The notes beneath the pieces were generated by a model, which ran no database searches, was not told where the DNA came from, and worked only from the letters and a program-made list of their open reading frames with translations. DNA of 64,000 nt, taken from NCBI RefSeq assembly GCF_016758255.1, contig NZ_QYAD01000001.1:868001-932000 (forward strand), written 5' to 3'. This document shows positions 1-8,713 of this stretch, piece after piece (positions within the stretch are counted from its first letter, which is position 1; the number at the start of each line of letters is the position of its first letter). Both the position numbers and the translations under genes were made by a program. The DNA comes from Leucobacter chromiireducens subsp. chromiireducens (lineage in GTDB: Bacteria; Actinomycetota; Actinomycetes; Actinomycetales; Microbacteriaceae).

Positions 1-1771
1 TCTTCCCCGCGATGTTGGAGAGCACGTTGAGGCGGCCGCGGTGGGCCATGCCGACGTCGACCGAATCGACGCCGTCCTCAGCCGCGTCGATGAGCATGGC
101 ATCGAGCAGCGGAATGACGGATTCGCCGCCCTCCAAGCTGAAGCGCTTCTGGCCGACGTACTTCGTCTGCAGGAAGGTCTCGAAGGCCTCGGCCTCGTTG
201 AGCTTCTCGAGAATGCGCATCTGCTCATCGCGGCTCGGCTTCGCGTAGTTCACCTCGAGCTGCTCGCGCAGCCAGAGCCGCTGCGCGGGATCCTGGATGT
301 GCATGTACTCGATGCCGATCTTGCGGCAGTAGGAATCGCGCAGCACGCCGAGGATATCGCGCAGCTTCATGCTCCGCTGCCCGCCGATGCCGCCGGTGAC
401 GAACTCACGGTCGAGGTCCCAGAAGGTGAGGCCGTGCGACTCGATTTCGAGGTCGGGGTGCGTGCGCTGCACGTACTCGAGCGGGTCGGTGTCGGCCATG
501 AGGTGGCCGCGCACGCGGAAGGAGTTGATGAGCTCCTGCACGCGCGCCGACTTGTCGACCGCGCCGGAGATGTCGACGTGAATATCGGACGCCCACTGCA
601 CCGGCTTGTAGGGGATACGCAGCGCGGCGAAGATCTCCTCGTAGAAGCGGTGGCCGCCGGTGAGGCGCTCATGCACGAGCTTCAGGAACTCGCCCGATCC
701 CGCACCCTGAATGACGCGGTGGTCGTACGTGCTCGTCAGCGTGATCGTCTTCGAGATGCCGAGCTGGGTGAGCACTTCCTCCGATGCGCCCTGGAACTCG
801 GCCGGGTACTCGAGCGCGCCCGCGCCGATGATGCAGCCCTGGCCCTGCATGAGGCGCGGAACCGAGTGCACGGTGCCGATGCCGCCGGGGTTCGTCAGTG
901 AAACGGTGCCGCCCTGGAAATCGCTCGCGGTGAGCTTGCCGCCGCGGGCGCGCTTCACGAGATCCTCGTACGCGGCGAGGTACTCGTTGAAGTCGAGGGT
1001 TTCCGCGCGCTTCACGACCGGAACCATGAGTGAGCGCGTGCCGTCGGGCTTCGGGAGATCGATGGCGATGCCAATACCGACGTGCGCGGGCACGAGGAGC
1101 GAGGGCTTGCCGTCGACCTCGGTGTACGCGACGTTCTGGCTCGGGAACTCCTTCAGCGTCTGGATCAGCGCCCAGCCGATCAGGTGCGTGAAGGAGACCT
1201 TGCCGCCGCGGCTGCGACGCAGGTGGTTGTTGATGACGATGCGGTTGTCGATGAGCAGCTTCGCCGGGATCGTGCGCACACTCGTTGCCGTGGGAACGGT
1301 GAGCGACTGATCCATGTTTTTCGAGAGTGTGCGCGCCATGCCTTTGAGCGGGGTGACCACATCCTCGTGCGTCTCGGGAGCCTCGGGCTCAACCGGAGTG
1401 CGTGCGGCGCGCGGTGCGCGGGGCGCGTCAGCGGGAATCGGCGTTTGGCGCGGCGCAGTATTCGTGGTGCGCGCAGGCTGCGCGGGGGTAGTCACCGGCG
1501 CAGTGGCGGGTGGTGCTGCGGGGGGCGGCGTCGTCGCTGCCGGAGCTGCCGGGGCCGCACTGCCCTGCTGCGTGCTCTCTCCGGAGGCTACGGTTGCGCC
1601 GTATCGCTCCAGCACCGGCCACCACGATTGGTCGACCGAGTTCTTGTCGACCTGGAACTGTTTCCACAATTCATCGACGAGCCAAGCATTTGCGCCAAAA
1701 TCTTCTGCGGGACCCGCCTGGTCGGGGGTCTCCGTGCGCTCTGCCAAAGCGATTCCTCTCGGTCGTGCCAT
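1..1771 (-). CDS. kgd: Multifunctional 2-oxoglutarate decarboxylase/dehydrogenase, N-terminal part
   Basis: The 5' 590 codons are present; the rest lies beyond base 1. Family role: TPP-dependent decarboxylation of 2-oxoglutarate in the TCA cycle, with a fused succinyltransferase-like domain typical of actinobacteria. Seen: an E1o-type N-terminal segment (NAWLVDELWKQF), an Ala/Pro/Thr-rich linker at about residues 60-130, then an acyltransferase-like domain with SLTNPGGIGTVHSVPRLM and the DHRVIQG catalytic signature, followed by the start of the E1 domain (VDVGMAHRGRLNVLSNIAGK at the edge). The ATG at 1771 follows AGGAAA about 11 nt upstream. Identification is firm; only the right end of the gene can be examined. 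Confidence 0.95.
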   Translation of the reverse strand, partial: MARPRGIALAERTETPDQAGPAEDFGANAWLVDELWKQFQVDKNSVDQSWWPVLERYGATVASGESTQQGSAAPAAPAATTPPPAAPPATAPVTTPAQPARTTNTAPRQTPIPADAPRAPRAARTPVEPEAPETHEDVVTPLKGMARTLSKNMDQSLTVPTATSVRTIPAKLLIDNRIVINNHLRRSRGGKVSFTHLIGWALIQTLKEFPSQNVAYTEVDGKPSLLVPAHVGIGIAIDLPKPDGTRSLMVPVVKRAETLDFNEYLAAYEDLVKRARGGKLTASDFQGGTVSLTNPGGIGTVHSVPRLMQGQGCIIGAGALEYPAEFQGASEEVLTQLGISKTITLTSTYDHRVIQGAGSGEFLKLVHERLTGGHRFYEEIFAALRIPYKPVQWASDIHVDISGAVDKSARVQELINSFRVRGHLMADTDPLEYVQRTHPDLEIESHGLTFWDLDREFVTGGIGGQRSMKLRDILGVLRDSYCRKIGIEYMHIQDPAQRLWLREQLEVNYAKPSRDEQMRILEKLNEAEAFETFLQTKYVGQKRFSLEGGESVIPLLDAMLIDAAEDGVDSVDVGMAHRGRLNVLSNIAGK

Positions 1772-1889
1772 TTGTGTGGCAAGTTTCCTGGATCGGGGTG
1801 CAGCACCGTAGCCGTACCACACACCAGCCTACGCCTTTCCCGGGGAACTTTCGGCAACACTCCCTCGCACGTTTCCCAGTGGGTGCTGA

Positions 1890-1895
1890 TAAAAT
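1890..1895 (+). promoter_or_regulatory. Probable -10 element of the CNNM operon
   Basis: TAAAAT preceded by TGCTGA resembles an extended -10. Transcription would start near 1902, only two or three bases before the ATG of the leader ORF at 1905. No convincing -35 is seen. The rest of the 1772-1890 gap shows nothing else I can support. Confidence 0.45.
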
Positions 1896-1904
1896 CGTCT
1901 GACC

Positions 1905-1994
1905 ATGGATGCTGATTCTCGAAGACCCTCCGACCCTCCGAGTAGTTGCCGCGCGCTGGCGCGGCAACCTGAACGTCTGGGGAGTCGCAGGTGA
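1905..1994 (+). CDS. Candidate 29-codon leader peptide upstream of CNNM gene
   Basis: An ATG at 1905 opens a 29-residue frame that begins MDADSRRPSDPPSS and closes with TGA at 1992-1994, overlapping the GTG start of the next gene by four bases (GTGA). The ATG lies almost at the predicted transcription start, so it would be translated leaderless. The peptide has early Asp and Pro residues and a PP pair, and the second half of the frame contains a perfect 10-bp hairpin (1945-1968). Short acidic, proline-rich leader peptides control Mg2+ transporter genes in enterobacteria, and CNNM/CorB proteins act in Mg2+ homeostasis, so a sensing role is inferred. It may instead be a chance frame serving only translational coupling. 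Confidence 0.4.
   Translation: MDADSRRPSDPPSSCRALARQPERLGSRR
1945..1968 (+). promoter_or_regulatory. 10-bp hairpin within leader ORF
   Basis: GTTGCCGCGC at 1945-1954 pairs perfectly with GCGCGGCAAC at 1959-1968 around the tetraloop GCTG. It lies inside the leader ORF, 22 bases before the CNNM start, where ribosome position could change folding. No U-run follows, so it is not a simple intrinsic terminator. Confidence 0.5.
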
Positions 1995-3337
1995 ACGACT
2001 GGCTCCTTCTGCTGATCGGCCTCATTCTGACTGTCGGCACCGGCATTTTTGTCGCCGCCGAGTTTTCCTTGGTCGCCCTTGATCGACAGGATCTCGAGCG
2101 GCGCCGAGAGAGCGGCGAGCGTGGCCTCGACCGTGTCATTCGCGGGCTCTCGATCACCTCGACGCACCTCTCCAGTGCGCAGCTCGGCATCACGCTCACC
2201 ACGCTGCTTGCCGGCTACACGCTCGAACCCTCGATCAGTAGCTTCTTGAACGGTCCGCTCGGCGCGCTCGGCGTGCCCGAGGAGTTGCGTCGCGCGATCA
2301 GCGCCCCGGTGGCCATCGCGCTTGCGACGGTGTTCTCGATGATCGTGGGTGAGCTTGTGCCCAAGAATTTTGCGCTGGCTCGTCCCCTCGCGACCGCGAA
2401 GCTCGTGATGCCCGCGCAGGCAGCGTTTACGGCCACCTTCAAGCCCGCAGTTCTGGTGCTGAACGGCAGCGCGAACGGCATGCTCCGCGCCATCGGCATC
2501 GAGCCGAAGGAAGAGCTGTCCGGTGCGCGCTCGGCCGAGGAGCTGTCCTCGCTCGTGCGGCACTCCGCGAGCGCCGGCCTGCTGGAGGCCGACACGGCGA
2601 CCCTGCTCGACCGCACGCTCCGTTTCTCCGAGCTGACCGCCGCCGACGTGATGACGCCGCGGCTGAAGATCGAGAGCGTGCAGCGGCTCGAGCCGGCCCA
2701 GGCTGTGCTCGAGCTCTCCGGCCGGTCGGGGTACTCGCGATTCCCGGTGATCGATGAAGACCGGGATGACATCGTGGGCGTGGTGCACGTGAAGCACGCG
2801 GTCGCCGTGCCGCGCGCAAAGCGCGGCGAGGTGCCGGTTGCGGCGCTCGTTGAAGACGTGGTGCGCGTGCCCGACACGATGCGGCTCGACCAGCTGCTCG
2901 GCGCGCTCCGCTCGAGCGGCTTCCAGCTCGCCATCGTTGTGGACGAGTACGGCGGCACCGCCGGCATCGTGACGCTCGAGGACCTCGTCGAGGAAATCGT
3001 CGGCGAAGTCGCGGATGAGCACGACCGTGCGGCGGCTGGCGTCGTTGGCACGGCCGAGGAGATGACGTTCCCCGCAGACCTGCGCCCTGACGAGGTGCGC
3101 GAGCAGACGGGGGTGGAGATCCCCGAGGACGATGACTACGACACGGTCGCGGGCTTTGTGCTTCGCGAGCTTGGCCGAATCCCCGAGGTGGGTGAGACCG
3201 TCGAGCTGGCCGACGGCGGTACCCTGCGCGTTGAGCGCATGGACGGGCGCCGGATCGCGCGACTGCGCTACACCGGTGCGCTGATTCCGGCGGACGCCGA
3301 AGAGCACGCCGAGCCCGAGAACGGAGGCGAACGATGA
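1991..3337 (+). CDS. CNNM/CorB-family membrane protein with CBS pair (hemolysin C family)
   Basis: 448 residues from GTG. Family knowledge: DUF21/CNNM proteins are implicated in Mg2+ (or Co2+) export or homeostasis; the old name hemolysin is misleading. Seen: N-terminal membrane segment starting MNDWLLLLIGLILTVG and the DUF21 helices to about residue 190, a CBS pair at about 205-335 (LTAADVMTPRLKIESVQ and FQLAIVVDEYGGTAGIVTLE), and a C-terminal CorC/HlyC domain at about 345-430 ending in a charged tail. The GTG start overlaps the TGA of a short upstream frame, and the stop overlaps the next gene by ATGA, so the operon appears translationally coupled throughout. Confidence 0.9.
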   Translation: MNDWLLLLIGLILTVGTGIFVAAEFSLVALDRQDLERRRESGERGLDRVIRGLSITSTHLSSAQLGITLTTLLAGYTLEPSISSFLNGPLGALGVPEELRRAISAPVAIALATVFSMIVGELVPKNFALARPLATAKLVMPAQAAFTATFKPAVLVLNGSANGMLRAIGIEPKEELSGARSAEELSSLVRHSASAGLLEADTATLLDRTLRFSELTAADVMTPRLKIESVQRLEPAQAVLELSGRSGYSRFPVIDEDRDDIVGVVHVKHAVAVPRAKRGEVPVAALVEDVVRVPDTMRLDQLLGALRSSGFQLAIVVDEYGGTAGIVTLEDLVEEIVGEVADEHDRAAAGVVGTAEEMTFPADLRPDEVREQTGVEIPEDDDYDTVAGFVLRELGRIPEVGETVELADGGTLRVERMDGRRIARLRYTGALIPADAEEHAEPENGGER

Positions 3338-4386
3338 GCGACTGGATGGGACTCGTCTGGCTCGTGATCTTGCTGATCGCGAACGCCTTCTTTGTCGGTG
3401 CGGAGTTTGCGGTGATCTCCGCGCGGCGCTCGCAGATCGAACCGCGCGCCGAGGCCGGATCAAAGCGCGCGAAGACCGCGCTCTACGCGATGGAACACGC
3501 GACGCTGATGCTGGCCACGAGTCAGCTCGGCATCACGGTGTGTTCGCTGCTCATCCTGAACGTCTCGGAACCCGCGATCCACCACCTGCTCGAGGGGCCG
3601 CTATCGTGGACGGGGCTGTCGGCAGAGGTGGTCAGCATCACCGCGTTCGTGCTGACGCTGCTCATCGTCACCTACCTGCACGTCGTGTTCGGCGAGATGA
3701 TCCCGAAGAACGCTGCGTTCTCGATTCCGGATCAGGCCGTGCTGCTGCTCGCGCCGCCGCTGGTCGCGGTGTCGCGGGTGTTCAAGCATGTCATCGCCGC
3801 ACTCAATGCGATCGCGAACGGCGTGCTGCGCCTCTTCAAGGTGGAGCCGAAATCGGAAACGAACAGCACCTTCACGCTCGAGGAAGTCGCGAGTATCGTG
3901 AATCACTCCACACGCGAGGGCGTGTTGGAGGACCGCAGCGGCGCACTGACCGCGGCGTTCGAGTTCACCACGAAGCGTGCGGTTGACCTTCTCGTCCCTG
4001 AGGAGCGACTCATCGTGCTGCCGTGGGGCGCAACCCCGGAGGACGTCGACGCGGCAGTGGCGAAGCACGGCTTCTCGCGCTACCCGATCGCCGGTGAGAA
4101 CGGCGGTCTCGCGGGCTACGTGCACATCAAGGACCTGGTGCGGCTGGGGGAGGAACGGATCACCGAGCCGATCCCCGCGAAGCGCATCCGCGAGATGGTC
4201 TCGCTGCACGCAGAGACTGAGCTGGAGGATGTGCTCGCGCGCATGCAGGCGCGGGGCATCCACCTCGCGCGCATCCACGATGCGGCCGGGACTGAGCTCG
4301 GCGTTGTCTTCTTGGAGGACGTCATTGAGGAGCTCGTCGGCGAGGTGCATGACGCGACGCGTCGACAGCGCCACATCGAACACTAG
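3334..4386 (+). CDS. CNNM/CorB-family membrane protein lacking the C-terminal CorC domain
   Basis: 350 residues, a paralogue of the preceding gene, starting four bases inside it (ATGA). It has the same plan: a DUF21 membrane domain to about residue 195 (NAFFVGAEFAVISARRSQIE, GEMIPKNAAFSIP) and a CBS pair at about 210-335 (VVFLEDVIEELVGEVHD). It then ends after about 15 residues, so the CorC/HlyC domain present in its neighbour is absent. A tandem pair of a full and a short CNNM protein is common in actinobacteria; a heteromeric membrane complex is plausible but inferred. Confidence 0.88.
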   Translation: MSDWMGLVWLVILLIANAFFVGAEFAVISARRSQIEPRAEAGSKRAKTALYAMEHATLMLATSQLGITVCSLLILNVSEPAIHHLLEGPLSWTGLSAEVVSITAFVLTLLIVTYLHVVFGEMIPKNAAFSIPDQAVLLLAPPLVAVSRVFKHVIAALNAIANGVLRLFKVEPKSETNSTFTLEEVASIVNHSTREGVLEDRSGALTAAFEFTTKRAVDLLVPEERLIVLPWGATPEDVDAAVAKHGFSRYPIAGENGGLAGYVHIKDLVRLGEERITEPIPAKRIREMVSLHAETELEDVLARMQARGIHLARIHDAAGTELGVVFLEDVIEELVGEVHDATRRQRHIEH

Positions 4387-4393
4387 AACGTAT

Positions 4394-4424
4394 CGGGGTG
4401 ATCGCGGGTTCCGCGGTCACCCCG
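4394..4424. terminator. Bidirectional hairpin between convergent genes
   Basis: A 14-bp stem (4394-4407 with 4411-4424, one G-U pair, three-base loop) fills the gap between the CNNM operon and the leftward lipoprotein gene. It is GC-rich without a clear U-run on either side. Confidence 0.65.
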
Positions 4425-4429
4425 GCACG

Positions 4430-5020
4430 CTAGCGCGCAGTGAGTACCACGTGCGCAGCGACCTCGTCGATGCTCGGGTCTTCGCCCGCGTAGAAGGGGT
4501 TGTCGGGGACCGCGAGGTTGAGGTCGAACTCAACCGAGTCGGAGCCCAATACGGTGGGGGTGAGCTTCAGGCGGATCCCGGGTCGCTCGGCGCCGCCCAC
4601 CGACAGCGTGCCGACGGCCGTGACCGTGCCGTCGGGACTGCCCTCGGGGCGAAGCACCGTTGGCTCGGTGAGGACAAAAGTGGCCTCGGGGAAACCGGCG
4701 AGCGCGAGGCCAAACTGTGCCTGGGTGATCACACCGTCGGTGAGCACTAGGAAACCGTGCGATTCGAGCTCGCCATCAACGGTGCCGCCGAGGGGAAGCG
4801 CGATCGGCTCAGTGAGCGTGGTCTCAGCGATTTCGTACTGGCGTTCGGCGGGTCGGGCCAGAAAGCCTGACTCCGCGGACGCACGCAGTTCGGTCGCCTG
4901 CGGCGCTGCTGCCTTTGGTGCGGGAGCGCAACCGGTGAGGCAGAGCGGGATCGATGCGGTCACCGCAGCGGCAAAGCCCAGCGTGCGTACCGAACGATTG
5001 ACGGTCGAAGCCACCACCAC
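4430..5020 (-). CDS. Putative lipoprotein, function unknown
   Basis: About 196 residues. A hydrophobic leader ends in the lipobox LTGC, so the product is probably anchored to the outer face of the membrane. The mature part is beta-rich in appearance, for example IALPLGGTVDGELESHGFLV and SVEFDLNLAVPDNPF. It loosely recalls YceI-like lipid-binding barrels, but the similarity is too weak to name. The message begins GTGGTGGTG directly after CAGGAG; the third GTG (5014) has the best spacing from that Shine-Dalgarno, so the protein is probably two residues shorter. It lies 81 bases after the end of the exporter operon, in the same direction, and could be its last gene. Confidence 0.7.
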   Translation of the reverse strand: MVVASTVNRSVRTLGFAAAVTASIPLCLTGCAPAPKAAAPQATELRASAESGFLARPAERQYEIAETTLTEPIALPLGGTVDGELESHGFLVLTDGVITQAQFGLALAGFPEATFVLTEPTVLRPEGSPDGTVTAVGTLSVGGAERPGIRLKLTPTVLGSDSVEFDLNLAVPDNPFYAGEDPSIDEVAAHVVLTAR

Positions 5021-5101
5021 CTCCTGCGCTCTGTCCGGGACAACCGGTGGAGAGCTTACGCGGGGAAGGTGGGAGCGCGCCGATAGCCCGGTGTGAAGCG
5101 A

Positions 5102-6316
5102 TCAGGAGTCGCGCAGCGCGTCGACCGGTTCCACCCTGGCGGCCTTGATAGCCGGGTACCCGCCCGCGAGGAGACCCACGAGCGCGCCGACGACCACGCC
5201 GACGGGCGCGGCCCAGAGCGCGAGCACCGGTGTCCAGTTCTGCACGAGGCAGACCGCGATGAGCGCAAAGAGCCCCACCACCACACCGATGAGCCCGCCC
5301 AGGATGCCGATCGTCACCGACTCAAGCATGAACTGCTGCGCAATGTCACGGGTGCGAGCGCCCAGCGCGCGGCGCAGGCCGATCTCGCCGCGGCGCTCGG
5401 AGACCGAGAGCAGGGTGACGTTGGCGATACCAATGCCGCCGCCGATGAGAGCGACGATGCCGATTGCGAGGAACAGCACATTGATGTCTGACTCGACGTT
5501 GGCCTGAAGCGAGCTGGTGTTTGTGGGCGCGCCCACCTTGAACGCATCGGGGGAGTTCGGATTGAGCGCGATGGGAGCCTGCTTGGCCACCACGGACCCC
5601 GCGCCGACATCGATGCGGATGTCGAGGTTCTGCGCCGTGCCGAGCCCCAGCTCTGAGCGTGCGGTCTCGAGCGGCACGATGACGGAGTCGAGGAGTGTGG
5701 CGCGCGTGCCGACCTTCCCGAGGATCCCGATCACGGTGTAGGCCCTGCCGTCGACGAACACGGCCGGCTGGCCGGTGATACGGTTCACGCCGAGCCGCTT
5801 CGCCGCTTCGGCGCCGAGCACCGCGACGCGGTCGTGGCGTGCATCGTGACCTGCGTCAAAGAAGCGCCCCGCCCGGATCTTGCCCTGCACCACGTCGAGC
5901 AGCTCGGGGGAGGCCCCGAGCACGGGCGGCGACGCCTTCTGCGATTCGGAGGGGTCGGTGATCTGCACTGCCTCAACCTCGAGCGAGGCGGGCAGCTTCC
6001 CGATGAGTGCGGCGCTCTCCACGCCCGCAAGCGGCGTGACCCGGTCGACGGAGTCCCAGGGCAGCTTTGCGGTGGCGCGCTCCTTTCCGCCTGCGGCCTT
6101 GGTCGACCCTGGTTCAACCGTGACGCGCGTCGCGGCGAGCGCGTCGAACTGTTGCGAGATCTGACCCGCTGCGGTCTGCGCAAAACCGATGGTCGCGACG
6201 AGCGAGGCGATGCCGAGCACGGTGCCGATGAGCGTGATGACGAGCCGCGAAGGGCGTGAACCGATGCCCTCAAACGCCTCGTGGATCAGCGCCCGGAATG
6301 AGATGCGGCCGCTCAT
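5102..6316 (-). CDS. MacB/FtsX-type ABC transporter permease
   Basis: 404 residues. Architecture of MacB-like permeases: first membrane helix at about residues 20-42 (LVITLIGTVLGIASLVATIG), a large extracytoplasmic domain to about residue 285 (LGASPELLDVVQGKIRAGRF), then three helices forming the FtsX domain, including SVSERRGEIGLRRALGAR. Unlike Gram-negative MacB the ATPase is a separate gene. The ATG overlaps the stop of the ATPase gene upstream by four bases. Family knowledge points to export, or extrusion from the membrane, of peptides, antibiotics or lipids. The substrate is not determined; the divergently encoded peptide at 11322 is one candidate. Confidence 0.9.
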   Translation of the reverse strand: MSGRISFRALIHEAFEGIGSRPSRLVITLIGTVLGIASLVATIGFAQTAAGQISQQFDALAATRVTVEPGSTKAAGGKERATAKLPWDSVDRVTPLAGVESAALIGKLPASLEVEAVQITDPSESQKASPPVLGASPELLDVVQGKIRAGRFFDAGHDARHDRVAVLGAEAAKRLGVNRITGQPAVFVDGRAYTVIGILGKVGTRATLLDSVIVPLETARSELGLGTAQNLDIRIDVGAGSVVAKQAPIALNPNSPDAFKVGAPTNTSSLQANVESDINVLFLAIGIVALIGGGIGIANVTLLSVSERRGEIGLRRALGARTRDIAQQFMLESVTIGILGGLIGVVVGLFALIAVCLVQNWTPVLALWAAPVGVVVGALVGLLAGGYPAIKAARVEPVDALRDS

Positions 6317-7170
6317 GACAGCTCCTGAAGTTCGCCGTCGCTGATGCGGACCCGGCGACGGGCCGCGTCAGCCACCTTGGCGTCGTGGGTGATCATGACG
6401 ATGGTGAGGCCGTCGGCGCCGAGCTCGTCGAAGAGCCGCATGATGGACGCGGAGTTCTCACGGTCGAGGTTGCCCGTCGGCTCATCGGCGAGGAGGAGTC
6501 GCGGAGAGGTGCATACGGCGCGGGCGATGGCCACGCGCTGACGCTCGCCGCCCGAGAGCGTGTTCGGCGAGAAGTCGACGCGGTGGCTGAGACCCACGCG
6601 CTCGAGCGCAGTGCGGGCAAGCGGTTCGCGCTCCTCTCGGGTGAGGCCCGCGTAGGTGCCGGCAAGCATGACGTTCTCGAGCACGGTCCGTGTGGGCATG
6701 AGGTGAAACGATTGGAAGACGAACCCGACTGCCCGGCCGCGGAGTGCGGATCGCTGGTCGTCGCTCAGCTCGGAGACGTCGATCCCCTCGAAGAGAAAGC
6801 GGCCGGTGCTTGGGCGGTCGAGCAGGCCGAGCGTGTTCAGCATCGTCGACTTTCCCGAGCCAGACGGGCCGACAATCGCGAGGTAGTCTCCTCGCTCCAC
6901 GGTGAGGTTCACGCCGCGCAGCGCGTTCACCGGCGGCGGGCCAGGGAAGAACCGCGTGACATCCTCCAGCTGGACGATCGGGCCGGCAAAGTCAGGGTTG
7001 CCCGCTGCAAGTGCGCCACCGTCGCTCTGCGCCTCGCGCGCGTTCGCGCGGGCGCGCTTGCGCGCGCGGCGCACCACATCGCGGTCTCGCTCAGGCTTCG
7101 CGGACTCGTCCGGCGTGGGTTCCGCGCCAGCCGGCTCCGACTCGGCGAAGAGCGCCTCGACCGAGCTCAT
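6313..7170 (-). CDS. ABC transporter ATP-binding protein (MacB/LolD type)
   Basis: 285 residues. An approximately 60-residue charged N-terminal extension rich in Arg, Ala and Glu precedes a canonical ATPase domain. Walker A GPSGSGKS, the Q-loop in VGFVFQSFHLMP, signature LSGGERQRVAIARA, Walker B LLLADEPT and the switch His in MITHD are all present, so it should be catalytically active. It overlaps the adaptor gene upstream and the permease downstream by ATGA on both sides, giving strict translational coupling. The N-terminal extension is longer than usual for this family and has no recognisable motif. Confidence 0.93.
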   Translation of the reverse strand: MSSVEALFAESEPAGAEPTPDESAKPERDRDVVRRARKRARANAREAQSDGGALAAGNPDFAGPIVQLEDVTRFFPGPPPVNALRGVNLTVERGDYLAIVGPSGSGKSTMLNTLGLLDRPSTGRFLFEGIDVSELSDDQRSALRGRAVGFVFQSFHLMPTRTVLENVMLAGTYAGLTREEREPLARTALERVGLSHRVDFSPNTLSGGERQRVAIARAVCTSPRLLLADEPTGNLDRENSASIMRLFDELGADGLTIVMITHDAKVADAARRRVRISDGELQELS

Positions 7171-8708
7171 CGACCAACCACGACGCGGGCACCCGCGGTG
7201 ATCCGCGAGTCATCGGAGGTGATCTCAACGTAGCCGTCAGCCGCAAGGCCGGTCTTGACCTTGACGATCTCAGTCTTCGCGTCAGCGCCCTGGTCTTCCG
7301 AGACGAGTAGCTCGACGCGATCCTCGCCGCTCGAACCTGCGGACAGCGCCGCGATGGGCACCGCGAGCACCTCGCCGTCGGTTGCCGCGACGGGCACCCG
7401 AACGCGCACGTTGGTGCCGCGGAGCGCGTCGATCTGTTCGGGCTTCAGGTCCACGGGCGTGAGACGTACCGTGTAGCGGCTCGAGTCGCCGCCCGCGGAA
7501 CCACCGCCGCCACCGGCGTTGCCGCCCTCGCCGCCGGACTCCCCTTCGCCCGCGGCCTTCTTGCTCTTCGGTGCGACGATCTGCGCCACCTTCGCGGTGA
7601 GATCGGTTCCGTCGGGCCCCGGATACGTTGCGATGAGGCCCTCGCTCAGCAGCTCAGCGTCCTGCTTTGAGATGCTGCCCTCGATGGTGAGGGTGGCGCC
7701 CGACACCGTCATCGGCGAACCGGAGAGGATGTCGCCGCGCGCAACCGACACCTCGTCCACGCGGCGGGGGAGCCCCCCGAGGAACAGTGCCTCGCTCGAG
7801 GGGAGCGTGGGCAGTACGCCCTGCTGCGCGGTCGCGAGCGCGTCCTGTGCGTCGACGAGCGCATCGTTTGCCGAGGTCACGGCAGCCTGCTCAGAGAGGA
7901 GATTCTTCGCGCCGCCCGACGTCGCCTCCTGAAGTGCGGCCTGCGCCTGCGCGAGCTGCACGCCCGCGTCTCGTGCCGCGCGTTCGGCGGTCTGGAGCGT
8001 TTCCTGCGCCTGGCTTCCGCCCGCTGGTGCCGAGTACCCGATCTGCTCGTAGAGCGCGCCGAGCGCGGTTGCCGTGTCGTACTCGAACACGTCGGAAGCG
8101 GTGTCGCCCGCCCAGAAACCCATCCCGTCGAGTGCCTGCTTCAGCTGCGTCACATCCGGGCCGCGCATCCCGATGCTCAGCGTGCGGTAGGCGGGGAGTG
8201 CGCCGGGGAGCACGATGACTGGTCGCCCGGCCACCTCAAGCGCGATGTTCGCTGCGTTGAGCACCGTGCCGACCTCGGGCACGTGGCCCGTGACAACGGG
8301 GCGGTCTTCCGAGCCCGCGGCGTCGAGCGTGACGCTCACGGCGTCCGCGTACGTTACCTCGCCGCGGGTCACCACGGTGTTCTCGAGCTCGCGCTCCTCG
8401 ATGGGCGCCGTGACCGGTCCAGCCTTCGGCGGCGCAGTGCGTGCGGCGAGCTCCGCAGGGGAGACGATGAACTGCATCACGGCAACGCCGATCAGCAGCG
8501 AGACGACCGCGACCGCGGCGATGAGCCCAACGAGTCGGGTCCCCGACCAGTTCCCCCGCAACCCGCGACGCGCACGCCCCGGTGCGGCGTCTGTGCCGTC
8601 GCTCGACGGCTCGCCAGCCTCGGTGAGGTCGGCCGAGGTGACCGTCGAATCGGCAGGCTGCTGCGCCGCCCGGGCACGCTTGCGCTTCGGGCGCTGGGGG
8701 AACTTCAC
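7167..8708 (-). CDS. HlyD/MacA-type efflux adaptor with peptidoglycan-binding domain
   Basis: 513 residues. Order: a basic, disordered cytoplasmic stretch (1-55), one membrane anchor at about 58-80 (TRLVGLIAAVAVVSLLIGVA), a beta/lipoyl-like region, a PG_binding_1 segment at about 185-235 (LSIGMRGPDVTQLKQALDGM), an Ala/Gln-rich coiled coil at about 250-300, a Gly-rich linker near 400, and a C-terminal beta domain. This plan is typical of Gram-positive adaptors paired with MacB-like permeases. The GTG start lies five bases after the stop of the lipoprotein gene and the end overlaps the ATPase gene. It probably links the permease to the cell wall. Coordinates of the inner domains are approximate. 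Confidence 0.88.
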   Translation of the reverse strand: MKFPQRPKRKRARAAQQPADSTVTSADLTEAGEPSSDGTDAAPGRARRGLRGNWSGTRLVGLIAAVAVVSLLIGVAVMQFIVSPAELAARTAPPKAGPVTAPIEERELENTVVTRGEVTYADAVSVTLDAAGSEDRPVVTGHVPEVGTVLNAANIALEVAGRPVIVLPGALPAYRTLSIGMRGPDVTQLKQALDGMGFWAGDTASDVFEYDTATALGALYEQIGYSAPAGGSQAQETLQTAERAARDAGVQLAQAQAALQEATSGGAKNLLSEQAAVTSANDALVDAQDALATAQQGVLPTLPSSEALFLGGLPRRVDEVSVARGDILSGSPMTVSGATLTIEGSISKQDAELLSEGLIATYPGPDGTDLTAKVAQIVAPKSKKAAGEGESGGEGGNAGGGGGSAGGDSSRYTVRLTPVDLKPEQIDALRGTNVRVRVPVAATDGEVLAVPIAALSAGSSGEDRVELLVSEDQGADAKTEIVKVKTGLAADGYVEITSDDSRITAGARVVVGR

Positions 8709-8713
8709 CGGAG

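Noticed and set aside
1829-3463. 544-residue minus-strand frame opposite the first CNNM gene
   Set aside because: Shadow frame: the plus strand carries clear CNNM and CBS motifs.
7501-7560. Gly/Glu-rich codon repeat in the adaptor gene as a mobile repeat
   Set aside because: It encodes the Gly-rich interdomain linker of the HlyD-type protein and keeps the frame.
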